64,000 bases of DNA from Bacteroidota bacterium (GTDB lineage: Bacteria; Bacteroidota; Bacteroidia; B-17B0; Aurantibacillaceae). The stretch covers positions 1 through 64,000 of the forward strand of contig JAAFIQ010000013.1 in assembly GCA_013298715.1 (NCBI GenBank). Reading direction: 5' to 3'. Positions within the stretch are counted from its first letter, which is position 1, and the number at the start of each line of letters is the position of its first letter. The notes under the pieces were generated by a model that was given only the letters and a program-made list of their open reading frames with translations, was not told the DNA's origin and made no database searches. Shown piece after piece: positions 34,440 through 43,594 of the stretch. A program made the position numbers and the translations under genes.

Positions 34440-35852
34440 ATGGACAGAACCGAAAAGTATTTAAGTTCATTATTTGAAAGCTATAAGCTACCAGTAAGCG
34501 AGAAGCGCAAAAAACTTTTTGAAGAATTTGTAATTGATTCGGAGAATGTTGAAATGGTAAACACAATTGTAACAAATCAAAAAAAGATGGTTGATTCTTG
34601 GAAAATAAAAAATTTAATTGCAGATGTAAATGAAAAACAACTGCTAATACCAAACGCTACAGTTGATAAAAAATATGAAGCTGAGTTTAGTTTAAAAAAA
34701 TACAACTTAACCGAAATTTCAGATTTTGAAATTGAAGGCTTAGAAAATGCTGGTGAACTCTCGTTTGAAAAGGCTCTTGGAAAAATAACAGGTACACCAA
34801 AAAATAGTGGTGAGTTTAAATTAACTTTTAAATTCAAGTTAAAAGCACAAAGCGAAGATTCAGCTTTTAATGAAAAGCAAATTTCATTTATTGTAAATCC
34901 AAACCCAAAATCGTTGTGGAAAGATTTACCAAGCGATACAACAGATACCTATTGGAAAGAAGATAATGAAACCATTTACAGTAAACTAGGCGATAAACAA
35001 TTGGTTGTTTCTTCAAAACGCGGAAGAAGCCATGCCAACGTTGGCTCGTTTAGAGATGATGATTTTGCATACACTCACATTGAATCTAACGGTTGGAGTG
35101 TGGTTGCAGTATCAGATGGTGCAGGTAGCGCTAAGATTAGCCGTTATGGCTCCAAACTTGCTTGCCAAACAATTGTAGATTATTTTATTGATAAATTAAA
35201 CGATGAGTTTTCAGCTTCGTTTAGTAAGCTTATTGAAGATAATCACAACACACCAAGCGATGAAATTAAAAAAGAATTAAGTTTAAGTATTTATAATTTA
35301 ATTGGTGGTGCTGCTAATCAAACACACAAAACATTAAACGAATATGCAACTACAAATAATTTTACATTAAACGATTTAAACAGTACATTAATTTACACAG
35401 TATTTAAAACATTTTCGTTTGGTACTGTAGTTTTAAGTTTTGGTGTTGGCGATTGCCCAATTGCACATCTATCAAAAGATTTAAGTGAAGTTAAATTGCT
35501 TAATTGGTTAGATGTTGGCGAGTTTGGTGGTGGCACACGTTTTATTACTACAACGGAAATATTTGCTTCTCAAAAATTTGCAAGCAGAATAAATTTTAAA
35601 ATTATAGAAAACTTTGGTTATTTATTTTTAATGACGGATGGCATTTACGATGCAAAATTTGTAGTAGAAGCCAATTTAGAAAAGTTAGAAACATGGAAAG
35701 AATTTGTTGCCGATTTGAATGGAAATAACGAAAGTAGTATAAAAGTAAATTTAGAAGAAAATAATTCTAACCTCTGCAACGAATTATCTGAATGGATGGA
35801 TTTTTGGAGTCCTGGAAATCATGATGACAGAACCTTAGCAATTGTATTTTAA
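34440..35852 (+). CDS. PP2C-type phosphatase with Ig-like N-terminal region
   Basis: A 470-residue protein. Residues about 60-160 have the putative-Ig/cadherin pattern (LTEISDFEIEGLENAGELSF, then LGKITGTPKNSGEFKL), unusual for a cytosolic phosphatase. The PP2C fold follows, about 195-470: RSHANVGSFRDDDF, AVSDGAGSAKISRYGS (metal-binding DGAGS for the usual DGMGG), VLSFGVGDCPIAHL, FLMTDGIYDAKF and GNHDDRTLAIVF. It is the phosphatase of the TerY-P triad and presumably opposes the next-door kinase. Confidence 0.9.
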   Translation: MDRTEKYLSSLFESYKLPVSEKRKKLFEEFVIDSENVEMVNTIVTNQKKMVDSWKIKNLIADVNEKQLLIPNATVDKKYEAEFSLKKYNLTEISDFEIEGLENAGELSFEKALGKITGTPKNSGEFKLTFKFKLKAQSEDSAFNEKQISFIVNPNPKSLWKDLPSDTTDTYWKEDNETIYSKLGDKQLVVSSKRGRSHANVGSFRDDDFAYTHIESNGWSVVAVSDGAGSAKISRYGSKLACQTIVDYFIDKLNDEFSASFSKLIEDNHNTPSDEIKKELSLSIYNLIGGAANQTHKTLNEYATTNNFTLNDLNSTLIYTVFKTFSFGTVVLSFGVGDCPIAHLSKDLSEVKLLNWLDVGEFGGGTRFITTTEIFASQKFASRINFKIIENFGYLFLMTDGIYDAKFVVEANLEKLETWKEFVADLNGNNESSIKVNLEENNSNLCNELSEWMDFWSPGNHDDRTLAIVF

Positions 35853-35854
35853 TT

Positions 35855-37366
35855 ATGAGCAAATTAGTAACAGTAAAATCAATCATAGATACAACTAAAA
35901 CGTATCAATACCTTGATAATGGCGAACCTATGCGCGGTGGCATGAAAGACGTTTTTTTTAGTGCAGATAGAACGTATGTAGTTGCTTTGTTTAGAGATGT
36001 TCAAGACTTTAATTCTAGAGAACGCTTAAAAAAAATTGCAACAACTTACCGTGAGTCTTTTTTTAATAAAGAGGGCGGAGAGTATTATAAAACCTTGTTT
36101 TGCTGGCCTTATGATGTAGTAGAAAAAGATAAACAAATCGGCATTATTGTTCCTACTTACGATAAAAAGTTTTTGTTTCAAAAAGGATACGCCACACAAG
36201 ATTTAATTAAAGGAAAAGAAAAAGAAGGAAAATGGTTTGCATCGCCAAAATTTAGAAACAAACAATTTGCCTTGCGCTTAGATGATTCAGAATTAGGTAC
36301 GTGGTTAAACTTTTTTCAAATTGCAGTAAACATTTCGCGTGGTGTAAAACGTATGCACGCTGCGGGTTTAGCGCACTCTGATTTATCTTACAAAAACGTT
36401 TTGATTGATCCGGTAACAAAATCGGCAAATATTATTGATATTGATGGCTTGGTTGTTCCAGGAATTTTTCCACCAGATGTGATTGGAACAGCTGATTTTA
36501 TTGCTCCAGAAGTATTGGCAACAAAGCATCTTAAAAAAGATGACCCCAATAGAAAACTCCCTAACCGCTTAACAGATTTACACGCGCTTTCTGTTTTAAT
36601 TTATATGTTCCTCCTTTACCGTCATCCATTAAAAGGTGGCAAGGTTCATGATTTAGATACCGAGAAAGACGATTTATTATCAATGGGTGAAAAAGCGTTG
36701 TTCATAGAGCATCCAACTGATACAAGCAATCGCCCTAAAGCAAGTCAGTTCAACCCAAAAGAATTGCCTTGGGTTGATATTACAAAAATTCCGTATACTG
36801 TTACTGGGCCTTATTTGGTTGAATTATTTAATCAAGCATTTATAAACGGATTACACGCCCCTAATAACAGACCTACGGCAGACCAATGGGAACAAGCCTT
36901 ATTAAAAACAACCGATTTAATGCAACCTTGCTCAAACAAAAGTTGTGAGCAAAAATGGTATGTGTTTAATAATACTACTACACCCAAATGTCCGTTTTGC
37001 GGTACTGCGCATAAAGGAACATTGCCAGTGTTAGATTTGTATGCACAATTTAAACCAGGCGAATGGAAACCAATTAATCATAGGTTAATGGTTTACCACG
37101 ACCAGTATTTATTTTCGTGGCATGTAAATAACAATGTAATACGCAACGAACGCTTAACAGAGCCACAAAAAAAACCAGTTGGCTATTTTAAATTAATGGG
37201 CGACAAATGGATTTTTGTAAATCAAACCCTAACAAGTTTAAAAGATGTAAGCGAAAACATAGATATACCAATAGGTGGAACAGTGGAGTTGAGCGAAGGT
37301 AAAAAAATATTGTTATCAAAAGAAGATGGTGGCAGATTGGTTTTTGTAACCTTGGCGAATAAGTAG
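35855..37366 (+). CDS. TerY-P triad protein kinase with zinc ribbon
   Basis: A 503-residue protein. The kinase fold spans about 25-350. The catalytic loop is AGLAHSDLSYKNVLID, and the metal-binding segment ANIIDIDGLVV stands in for DFG. The beta-3 strand is TYVVALFRD, with no Lys at the usual VAIK position. A zinc ribbon has CSNKSCEQKWY and CPFCG at about 360-390. A C-terminal beta domain (400-503; MVYHDQYLFSWHV, GGTVELSEGKKILL) looks FHA-like but degenerate. It is the third gene of the triad. Confidence 0.88.
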   Translation: MSKLVTVKSIIDTTKTYQYLDNGEPMRGGMKDVFFSADRTYVVALFRDVQDFNSRERLKKIATTYRESFFNKEGGEYYKTLFCWPYDVVEKDKQIGIIVPTYDKKFLFQKGYATQDLIKGKEKEGKWFASPKFRNKQFALRLDDSELGTWLNFFQIAVNISRGVKRMHAAGLAHSDLSYKNVLIDPVTKSANIIDIDGLVVPGIFPPDVIGTADFIAPEVLATKHLKKDDPNRKLPNRLTDLHALSVLIYMFLLYRHPLKGGKVHDLDTEKDDLLSMGEKALFIEHPTDTSNRPKASQFNPKELPWVDITKIPYTVTGPYLVELFNQAFINGLHAPNNRPTADQWEQALLKTTDLMQPCSNKSCEQKWYVFNNTTTPKCPFCGTAHKGTLPVLDLYAQFKPGEWKPINHRLMVYHDQYLFSWHVNNNVIRNERLTEPQKKPVGYFKLMGDKWIFVNQTLTSLKDVSENIDIPIGGTVELSEGKKILLSKEDGGRLVFVTLANK

Positions 37367-37396
37367 GTTATAAATTCTATCAATTCCCTTTTATTA

Positions 37397-38431
37397 ATGT
37401 ATCACGTTGTAAGAAATAATCAAAAGTTTGGGCCCTATTCGCTTCAGCATTTAAAGCAATATGTTGAAGAAGGAAAAATTTTATTGAGCGATAAAGCCGT
37501 TGATGTAAACACAAACCAAGAAGAAAGCGTAAAACATTTTTTAAGAACAAATAATGTTTCCTACTCTATAAAGGATAAAGGAAGCATACTTGAACAAATA
37601 AAATTTATTGGTAAAGATTTACTGTTACCAAAAAAAGATTTTTTAACCAAAGAAATAATAAAAGACAGACGGTTGATTTACCTTGCGGCTATTGGTTTGT
37701 TGCCTGCTTTTTTAATTACATTTACTTTTGCTTCGCAAATAACTTTTTATGTTATTGCACTTTACTTCTCTGCCATTTGGGGATTATTTTTTTATTATCT
37801 GTTTGCAACCAAGCAAGTAAAAACAAAAGAAACCATTATCATTTTTTTTCTTACACAGGTTACAGCCCTTATCCTTGTTAACTTGCAGAGCTTTCCGCCT
37901 TTTAGTTGGTTGTATGGTTTAACCGATTCTAATTTTATTTTGTTTAGATTAATTGGCTTTGTTTTTGGTGTAGGCTTTACTGAAGAAACTATAAAAGCAC
38001 TACCTCTAATTTATTTAATTTACAAAACTAAGGAGCCAATTATACCACAAACACTGGTGTTTTACGGCCTCATATCGGGTATTGGTTTTGGTGTTTTAGA
38101 AGGCGTAATTTATCAAACAGGTGTAAACAAAGAATTAAATTACGAGTCGGCATTTTTTATGAATGTGGCGCGCTTAACCAGTTTACCATTTTTACACGCC
38201 ACATGGGCCGCCATCGCCGGGTATTTTTTAGCCTTTGCAAATATTTTACCAAGGTACCGCAAAGGATTAATTTTTATTGCCATAGCTGTACCTGCTATTT
38301 TACATGGTATTTACGATGTTTTTGGTTGGAATTTAATTGGCTTAGCTACAACAATTTTGTCAGTTATATTATTAGTTTTTTATTTAAAGAAAAGCTCTGA
38401 TTATCAAGCTAAGTTGAATCAAGGGAATTGA
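37397..38431 (+). CDS. GYF_2-PrsW intramembrane protease
   Basis: A 344-residue protein. The N-terminal GYF_2 domain (YHVVRNNQKFGPYSLQHLKQ, residues 2-60) is fused to a PrsW-type membrane metalloprotease with about eight helices. The metal/catalytic motifs are GFTEETIKALPLIY, FGVLEGVIYQTG and FLHATWAAIAGYF. PrsW proteases cut anti-sigma factors or cleave membrane substrates. It follows the kinase by 30 bases in the same direction and is probably the output or regulatory arm of the ter cluster. The substrate is unknown. Confidence 0.85.
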   Translation: MYHVVRNNQKFGPYSLQHLKQYVEEGKILLSDKAVDVNTNQEESVKHFLRTNNVSYSIKDKGSILEQIKFIGKDLLLPKKDFLTKEIIKDRRLIYLAAIGLLPAFLITFTFASQITFYVIALYFSAIWGLFFYYLFATKQVKTKETIIIFFLTQVTALILVNLQSFPPFSWLYGLTDSNFILFRLIGFVFGVGFTEETIKALPLIYLIYKTKEPIIPQTLVFYGLISGIGFGVLEGVIYQTGVNKELNYESAFFMNVARLTSLPFLHATWAAIAGYFLAFANILPRYRKGLIFIAIAVPAILHGIYDVFGWNLIGLATTILSVILLVFYLKKSSDYQAKLNQGN

Positions 38432-38584
38432 GAATTTGATAATCAAATATGCATACTAGGCGCTAAATTGAGCCAAGCCTATATTAATTATGAAAGAGGC
38501 CTACTACAGAATTTTCTTGCTTTTTCTAATGAACAAATTAACTATTTTGAAACAGATTTAATGCTGAAAAAGCAGAAGGACTGA
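38432..38584 (+). other. open stretch without start after PrsW stop
   Basis: After the TGA of the PrsW gene, 50 codons stay open in the same frame to a TGA at 38582. They read AKLSQAYINYERGLLQNFLA, then FSNEQINYFETDLMLKKQKD. This looks helical and gene-like, but no ATG leads it at the front. It may be a decayed gene end. I do not recognise it. Confidence 0.25.
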
Positions 38585-38655
38585 GAAGTATGAATTACAT
38601 CAAATTTTATCAATCATTTTTGACCAAAATGTCACATATTTATTAAACCAATTTA

Positions 38656-38686
38656 AAAAAGTTCTTATTAATATTAAGAACTTTTT
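38656..38686 (-). terminator. terminator of tRNA-Ala
   Basis: A 12-base perfect stem AAAAAGTTCTTA / TAAGAACTTTTT with a seven-base loop ends one base from the tRNA 3' end on the leftward strand. A T-run follows. Confidence 0.8.
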
Positions 38687-38687
38687 G

Positions 38688-38761
38688 TGGAGAATATCGG
38701 ATTCGAACCGATCACCTCTTCACTGCCAGCGAAGCGCTCTAGCCAAATGAGCTAATCCCCC
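38688..38761 (-). tRNA. tRNA-Ala(GGC)
   Basis: Read leftwards, GGGGGAT pairs with ATTCTCC, allowing two G-U pairs. GCTC/GAGC forms the D stem, CTTCG/TGAAG the anticodon stem with loop CTGGCAG (anticodon GGC), and TTCGAAT is the T loop. The discriminator is A and CCA is not encoded. The length is 74 bases. Confidence 0.95.
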
Positions 38762-38802
38762 AATTTTTGAGAATGTAAAAATACAAATTTTATTCGCTAA
38801 AA

Positions 38803-38830
38803 AAAAGTCGCACTAAATAATGCGACTTTT
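38803..38830 (-). terminator. terminator after mdh
   Basis: AAAAGTCGCA (38803-38812) pairs with TGCGACTTTT (38821-38830), loop CTAAATAA. A T-run follows on the leftward strand. It lies 20 bases past the mdh stop. Confidence 0.85.
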
Positions 38831-38849
38831 AATTTGAGTCCAAATAATT

Positions 38850-39788
38850 TTAAGCAGTTTTCATCTCACTCAACACCTTGTTCATGCTTCTTACAGCTTC
38901 TGCGCTTTTTGCAAAGGCAACTTTTTCTTCTTCATTTAAGTTAAAGTCAACAATTTTTTCCCATCCATTTTTTCCAATAACTACTGGTACTCCCAAACAA
39001 ATATCTTTTTGTCCGTACTCACCATCTAAACTAACGCAACACGTGTATAATTTTTTGTTATCGTTTAAAATACTATCAACCAAAACTGCAACAGATGCTC
39101 CTGGGGCGTACCAAGCACTTGTACCAAGCATTCCTGTTAAAGTAGCGCCACCAACCATTGTATCAGCAGCAACTTTTTTTAATTTTTCAGCATCTAAGTG
39201 ATTGCTTGCAGGCACGCCATTATAGGTTGCTAAACGTGTAAGTGGAATCATAGTGGTATCTCCATGACCGCCAATTACGTATCCTTGAACATCGCTCGCA
39301 GGAACATTTAAAGCTTGCGATAAATAGCATTTAAAGCGCGAGCTATCTAAAATACCTCCCATACCAATTACACGGTTTTTTGGTAAGCCACTTTCTTTTA
39401 ATGCTAAATAAGTCATAGTATCCATTGGGTTACTAACCACAATAATTATTGCATCTGGTGAGTGTTTTAATACATTTTCAGTAACTGTTTTTACAATGCC
39501 TGCGTTAATACCTATAAGCTCTTCGCGCGTCATTCCTGGCTTACGAGGAATACCACTTGTTATAACAACAACAGAACTATTAGCTGTTTTGCTGTAATCG
39601 TTCGTACTTCCGGTAATGCGCGTGTTAAAGCCGTTTAACGTGGCAGTTTGCATTAAATCTAAAGCTTTACCTTCTGCAAAGTTTTCTTTAATATCTAAAA
39701 TTACCACCTCACTTGCAATTCTATTAATAGCAATATACTCGGCACATGATGCGCCAACATTTCCTGCTCCAATTACTGATACTTTCAT
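38850..39788 (-). CDS. mdh: malate dehydrogenase
   Basis: A 312-residue LDH/MDH-superfamily enzyme of the archaeal/Bacteroidota type. It interconverts malate and oxaloacetate with NAD in the TCA cycle. The NAD fold begins KVSVIGAGNVGASCAEYIA. IPRKPGMTREEL gives the oxaloacetate-binding arginines, VSNPMDTMTYLAL the Asn, and VIGGHGDTTMIPL the catalytic His. The residue after IP is Arg, not the Gln of lactate dehydrogenases, supporting malate. It is monocistronic with a terminator. Confidence 0.95.
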   Translation of the reverse strand: MKVSVIGAGNVGASCAEYIAINRIASEVVILDIKENFAEGKALDLMQTATLNGFNTRITGSTNDYSKTANSSVVVITSGIPRKPGMTREELIGINAGIVKTVTENVLKHSPDAIIIVVSNPMDTMTYLALKESGLPKNRVIGMGGILDSSRFKCYLSQALNVPASDVQGYVIGGHGDTTMIPLTRLATYNGVPASNHLDAEKLKKVAADTMVGGATLTGMLGTSAWYAPGASVAVLVDSILNDNKKLYTCCVSLDGEYGQKDICLGVPVVIGKNGWEKIVDFNLNEEEKVAFAKSAEAVRSMNKVLSEMKTA

Positions 39789-39896
39789 GTTTTATTTCTT
39801 TAATTAATTAAAAATTTATTCTGGTAAATTTAATTTATTCTGTTTTAACTTGGTTAGCTGTTAACAACTATTTTAGGTTGTTAAAAATTGTTCAAC

Positions 39897-40856
39897 TTAA
39901 TAAAGAAAATACTTCACATCCTCATCCGTTAAAAGTCCCGAATTGAAAGGATATTTCTCTGAAAGTTGCTCCAATTTCTCGGTAAGATCTTGCGCTGCAA
40001 AAACGACCCATTCGTACATTTTTAATTTTTGCACTTTTATTATTCCAAGTGTTTCAGATGATTTAAGCTTCGGAGGATTCATGCCTTTTTCTTTGTATTC
40101 CTTTTGCTTTTCTAAAAAACGTTTATCCACATAATATTCAAATTCTTTGCCATTGGCAGTTTCTTTAATTTTATAATTAAACTGAAAACGCTTAAAATAC
40201 GACCAAGCTAAACCATAATTTACCGCTGTTGTTATATAAGGCATAGGAGCATACACTTGATGCCCATATTTATTATAAAGTGCGTAACAATCACATGGTT
40301 TGCTGCTTCCGTGTTCGGTTACGTATTTTGCGGTATCTTCTTTTACAAAACCAATTGTAGAATTCGCAACAAAACTGCCGCCTTGCAACAATAAATAATA
40401 CTCCTCATTCATTACAATATTAGGGTTTACCTTTAAGTTCGTGTCTAAAAAAATTCCATCGCGTAAGCCTTTTCTTAAACTATCAACTGAATTGCTATAC
40501 ACAAAATAAATTTTAGAAAATTTATAGCTATCAATAAATCCAAACATTAAATTTTTGTTTTCTATATAGAGTTCTAATGATTTTTTAAATACCAATTCAT
40601 TTTGACCACGCTTTTTTAACTCATTTATAAGTAATTGATTAGTTTTTAGAACAACCACCAACGCTCCTTTTTTTAATTGCTCTGCTTGCCATGAAGCAAC
40701 TGCCTTCCGACGCTTATAAAATTTTTTATGACTTTCTTCATTTTTATAGTCAGGATATTCTTTGGCGCTATTATCAGGCTCAACGCTCGTTTGTGCCTTA
40801 AGTGAGAAGTTTAGAGCCATTAAAATAAAAAAACAACTAACGTACTTCGCTGCCAT
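39897..40856 (-). CDS. secreted protein of unknown function
   Basis: A 319-residue protein with a signal peptide ([22 protein letters not shown]). A lysine/glutamate-rich N-terminal part comes next, then a mixed alpha/beta domain (70-230) with [19 protein letters not shown] and [33 protein letters not shown] segment follows. I do not recognise the family. Its first 20 bases overlap the metG 3' end, so it is read from the metG transcript. Confidence 0.7.
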   Translation of the reverse strand: MAAKYVSCFFILMALNFSLKAQTSVEPDNSAKEYPDYKNEESHKKFYKRRKAVASWQAEQLKKGALVVVLKTNQLLINELKKRGQNELVFKKSLELYIENKNLMFGFIDSYKFSKIYFVYSNSVDSLRKGLRDGIFLDTNLKVNPNIVMNEEYYLLLQGGSFVANSTIGFVKEDTAKYVTEHGSSKPCDCYALYNKYGHQVYAPMPYITTAVNYGLAWSYFKRFQFNYKIKETANGKEFEYYVDKRFLEKQKEYKEKGMNPPKLKSSETLGIIKVQKLKMYEWVVFAAQDLTEKLEQLSEKYPFNSGLLTDEDVKYFLY

Positions 40857-42879
40857 TATTAAATTCTAAATTAGTTGGTGATACAAAACACAATTCACCC
40901 TTGTTATTTTCTGCCATTAAAATCATTCCTTTACTTTCAATGCCCTTAATTTTACGGGGCGCCAAGTTGGCTAACAAACACACTTTTTGGCCTATAATAC
41001 TTTCAGGTTTGTAAAAACCAGCTATTCCGCTCACCACAGTTCTTTTATCAACTCCAGTATCTAATAAAAGTTTTAAAAGTTTATCTGTTTTAGGAACTGC
41101 TTCTGCTTCTAAAATGGTTGCCGTTCTAATATCCATTTTAGTAAAGTCATCAAAACTTGTTTCAGGCTTTATAGGATTTGCTGTTGAAGTACTATCATTT
41201 TTTTCTTTACTCGCTAAAAGTTTATCAATTTGTTTTTGAATTTGCTCATCTTCAACTTTTGCGAATAACAACTCCTCTTTATTAATTTTGTGCGAAGCGG
41301 CAATATTACTTGTTTGCTTTGCTGATGGCCATTTTAAATGATTCAAATTAAGTAATTCAAATAATTTTTTTGATGTAAATGGTAAAAAAGGTTCGCACAA
41401 AATAGCAAGGTTGGTACTTATTTGAAGCGCTACATTTATAATAGTTTTTACGCGCTCTTCGTCTGTTTTAATAAGTTTCCAAGGTTCTGTATCTGCCAAA
41501 TATTTATTACCGATTCTTGCCACATTCATCCACTCGCTAATAGCTTCTCTAAATTTGAATTGCTCAATTGCTGCGCTTATTTTTTGAGGTGCTTTTCCTA
41601 ATTCCTCTAAAACTATTAAATCGTCTTTGGTGTAGGTGTTAGCGGCAGGCACCACACCGTTATAAAATTTATGTGTTAATACAAGGGTTCTATTTATAAA
41701 ATTTCCAAAAATAGCGACTAATTCGCTGTTATTTTTTGTTTGAAAATCTTTCCAAGTAAAGTCGTTGTCTTTTGTTTCTGGTGCATTGCTGCAAAGAGTA
41801 TAGCGTAAAACATCTTGTTGGTTTTTAAATTCTTCAAGATATTCGTGCAACCAAACAGCCCAATTGCGCGAAGTAGAAATTTTATTGCCCTCTAAATTTA
41901 AAAATTCATTTGCAGGTACATTATCTGCCAATACATATTCTCCATGTTCCATAAGCATTGCAGGGAATATAATGCAATGAAAAACAATATTATCTTTACC
42001 AATAAAATGAATTAAACGGCTGTCTTCCTTTTTCCAATAATCTTCCCAATTATTTGGTAGTAGCTCTTTCGTTGCGCTTATATAGCCAATTGGCGCATCA
42101 AACCACACATATAGAACTTTTCCATCTGCACCATCTACTGGTACAGGCACACCCCAATCCAAATCCCGGGTCATAGCGCGCGGCTGCAAACCGTCACCAC
42201 TATCTAACCAACTTTTACATTGCCCATAAACATTGCTCTTCCAATCTGTATGCTGCTCTAGGTACGCTTTTATTTTTGGTTGTAATTTATCTAACGGTAA
42301 AAACCAATTTTTGGTTTGTTTTAAAACGGGTTTATTTCCACTTAGCGCAGATTTTGGCTCAATTAAATCAGTAGGACTTAACGTACTTCCACATTTTTCA
42401 CATTGATCCCCGTAAGCATTGGTATTGTTACATTTAGGGCAAGTACCCGTTATGTATCTATCTGCTAAAAACTGATTTGCTGCTTCATCAAAATACTGTT
42501 CGGTAACTTGCTCTGTAAAAACGTTTTTATTGTACAATGTTTTAAAAAAGGCTGATGCAGTTTCATGATGCGTTTTTGAAGAAGTTCGCGAATAAACATC
42601 AAACGAAATTCCAAAATCGTTAAAAGCATCGCCCATTATTTTATGGTATTTATCTACCACTAATTGTGGGCTAGTATTTTCGTTTTTGGCCTTAATTGTA
42701 ATTGGCACACCGTGCTCATCACTACCACAAATAAATTTCACATCATGGCCAGTGTTTCTTAAATAACGTACGTAAATATCAGCTGGTAAGTAACAACCTG
42801 CCAAATGCCCAATATGTACAGGGCCATTGGCATAAGGTAAAGCTGCGGTAACCAAAGTTCTATTAAATTTTTTACTCAT
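40837..42879 (-). CDS. metG: methionine-tRNA ligase
   Basis: From ATG 42879, 680 residues. The class I synthetase has [13 protein letters not shown] (HIGH), a zinc knuckle [18 protein letters not shown], the variant KMSKS loop KISTSRNW, an anticodon-binding helical domain (about 390-550), and a C-terminal EMAP-II-like tRNA-binding domain ([20 protein letters not shown]). This is the long E. coli-type form. The open frame allows an ATG at 42891 four codons upstream; the internal start gives the usual [11 protein letters not shown]. Confidence 0.95.
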   Translation of the reverse strand: MSKKFNRTLVTAALPYANGPVHIGHLAGCYLPADIYVRYLRNTGHDVKFICGSDEHGVPITIKAKNENTSPQLVVDKYHKIMGDAFNDFGISFDVYSRTSSKTHHETASAFFKTLYNKNVFTEQVTEQYFDEAANQFLADRYITGTCPKCNNTNAYGDQCEKCGSTLSPTDLIEPKSALSGNKPVLKQTKNWFLPLDKLQPKIKAYLEQHTDWKSNVYGQCKSWLDSGDGLQPRAMTRDLDWGVPVPVDGADGKVLYVWFDAPIGYISATKELLPNNWEDYWKKEDSRLIHFIGKDNIVFHCIIFPAMLMEHGEYVLADNVPANEFLNLEGNKISTSRNWAVWLHEYLEEFKNQQDVLRYTLCSNAPETKDNDFTWKDFQTKNNSELVAIFGNFINRTLVLTHKFYNGVVPAANTYTKDDLIVLEELGKAPQKISAAIEQFKFREAISEWMNVARIGNKYLADTEPWKLIKTDEERVKTIINVALQISTNLAILCEPFLPFTSKKLFELLNLNHLKWPSAKQTSNIAASHKINKEELLFAKVEDEQIQKQIDKLLASKEKNDSTSTANPIKPETSFDDFTKMDIRTATILEAEAVPKTDKLLKLLLDTGVDKRTVVSGIAGFYKPESIIGQKVCLLANLAPRKIKGIESKGMILMAENNKGELCFVSPTNLEFNNGSEVR

Positions 42880-42938
42880 AAATTTCATCAATAGTGTCGC
42901 TATTTACAAGCGATTGGCGACAAAACTAAAAATAGTAT

Positions 42939-42946
42939 TATTTTTG
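42939..42946 (+). promoter_or_regulatory. -33/-7 promoter for HNH-HTH gene
   Basis: TATTTTTG fits TAnnTTTG exactly. A TTG lies 22 bases upstream at 42914-42916. The downstream ATG is at 42971. Confidence 0.55.
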
Positions 42947-42970
42947 TGTAAATATAATTAAAATTAAACA

Positions 42971-43588
42971 ATGGCTAAAGTTAAAGAAGTTTGGAAACAC
43001 TTAGAAATTAATGGGAAAAAATCGAATTTACCTTACTACGTTTCTAACCTTGGCAGAATAGGCTTGATGGAAGTTAATGATAAAGTAAAAATTGTGATTA
43101 ACAAAATAAAAGACAGAAATCAACGCATTAAAGTACGTGTAAAGAATAAAGATTTAAGTGCTTCTTTAGGTAAATTAGTTGCCACCGCTTTCCTAAAAAA
43201 AGAAAATTCTAAAAAAACAATGGTGATTCATAAAGATCATGACTACACCAACACCAACGTCGATAACTTAAAATGGGTAACTCCTGAAAAACACAGGGAG
43301 CATACCAACAATAGCCCTGCAAGCATTAAAGCACGTAAAAATAAAATTATTACCGCTAAAAGTTTTGCTAAAGTCCTTACCGAAAAACAAGTTAAAGAAA
43401 TTAAAACATTGATTTGGTCAGATAAAAGAAAAGTAACCTACCAACAAATTGCAGAAAAATATGGTGTTTCAAACATGCAGATTTACAGAATTAAACGAGG
43501 CGAAATTTGGTTTCATGTAAAAGTTGAAAACGAACCAGAATCAAAAAAGTACAAACACTATTTGTCAAATCTTAAAAAGATAAAATAG
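42971..43588 (+). CDS. NUMOD4/HNH-type DNA-binding protein with HTH
   Basis: A 205-residue protein. A NUMOD4-like start (EVWKHLEINGKKSNLPYYVS, NLGRIG) leads to an HNH_3-like unit, MVIHKDHDYTNTNVDNLKWV. In it the His-Asn-Asn ligand pattern of homing-type HNH nucleases is mostly kept. A C-terminal resolvase-type HTH (RKVTYQQIAEKYGVSNMQIY) follows. It is not inside an intron or split gene; its flanks are metG and an LD-carboxypeptidase, six bases downstream. It may therefore serve as a DNA-binding regulator or a domesticated nuclease. Confidence 0.75.
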   Translation: MAKVKEVWKHLEINGKKSNLPYYVSNLGRIGLMEVNDKVKIVINKIKDRNQRIKVRVKNKDLSASLGKLVATAFLKKENSKKTMVIHKDHDYTNTNVDNLKWVTPEKHREHTNNSPASIKARKNKIITAKSFAKVLTEKQVKEIKTLIWSDKRKVTYQQIAEKYGVSNMQIYRIKRGEIWFHVKVENEPESKKYKHYLSNLKKIK

Positions 43589-43594
43589 ATACTC

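Noticed and set aside
27863-38431. A plain tellurite-resistance operon
   Set aside because: TerC, TerB and TerA/TelA are missing, and the triad kinase, PP2C and PrsW suggest signalling. The name ter is used here by homology only.
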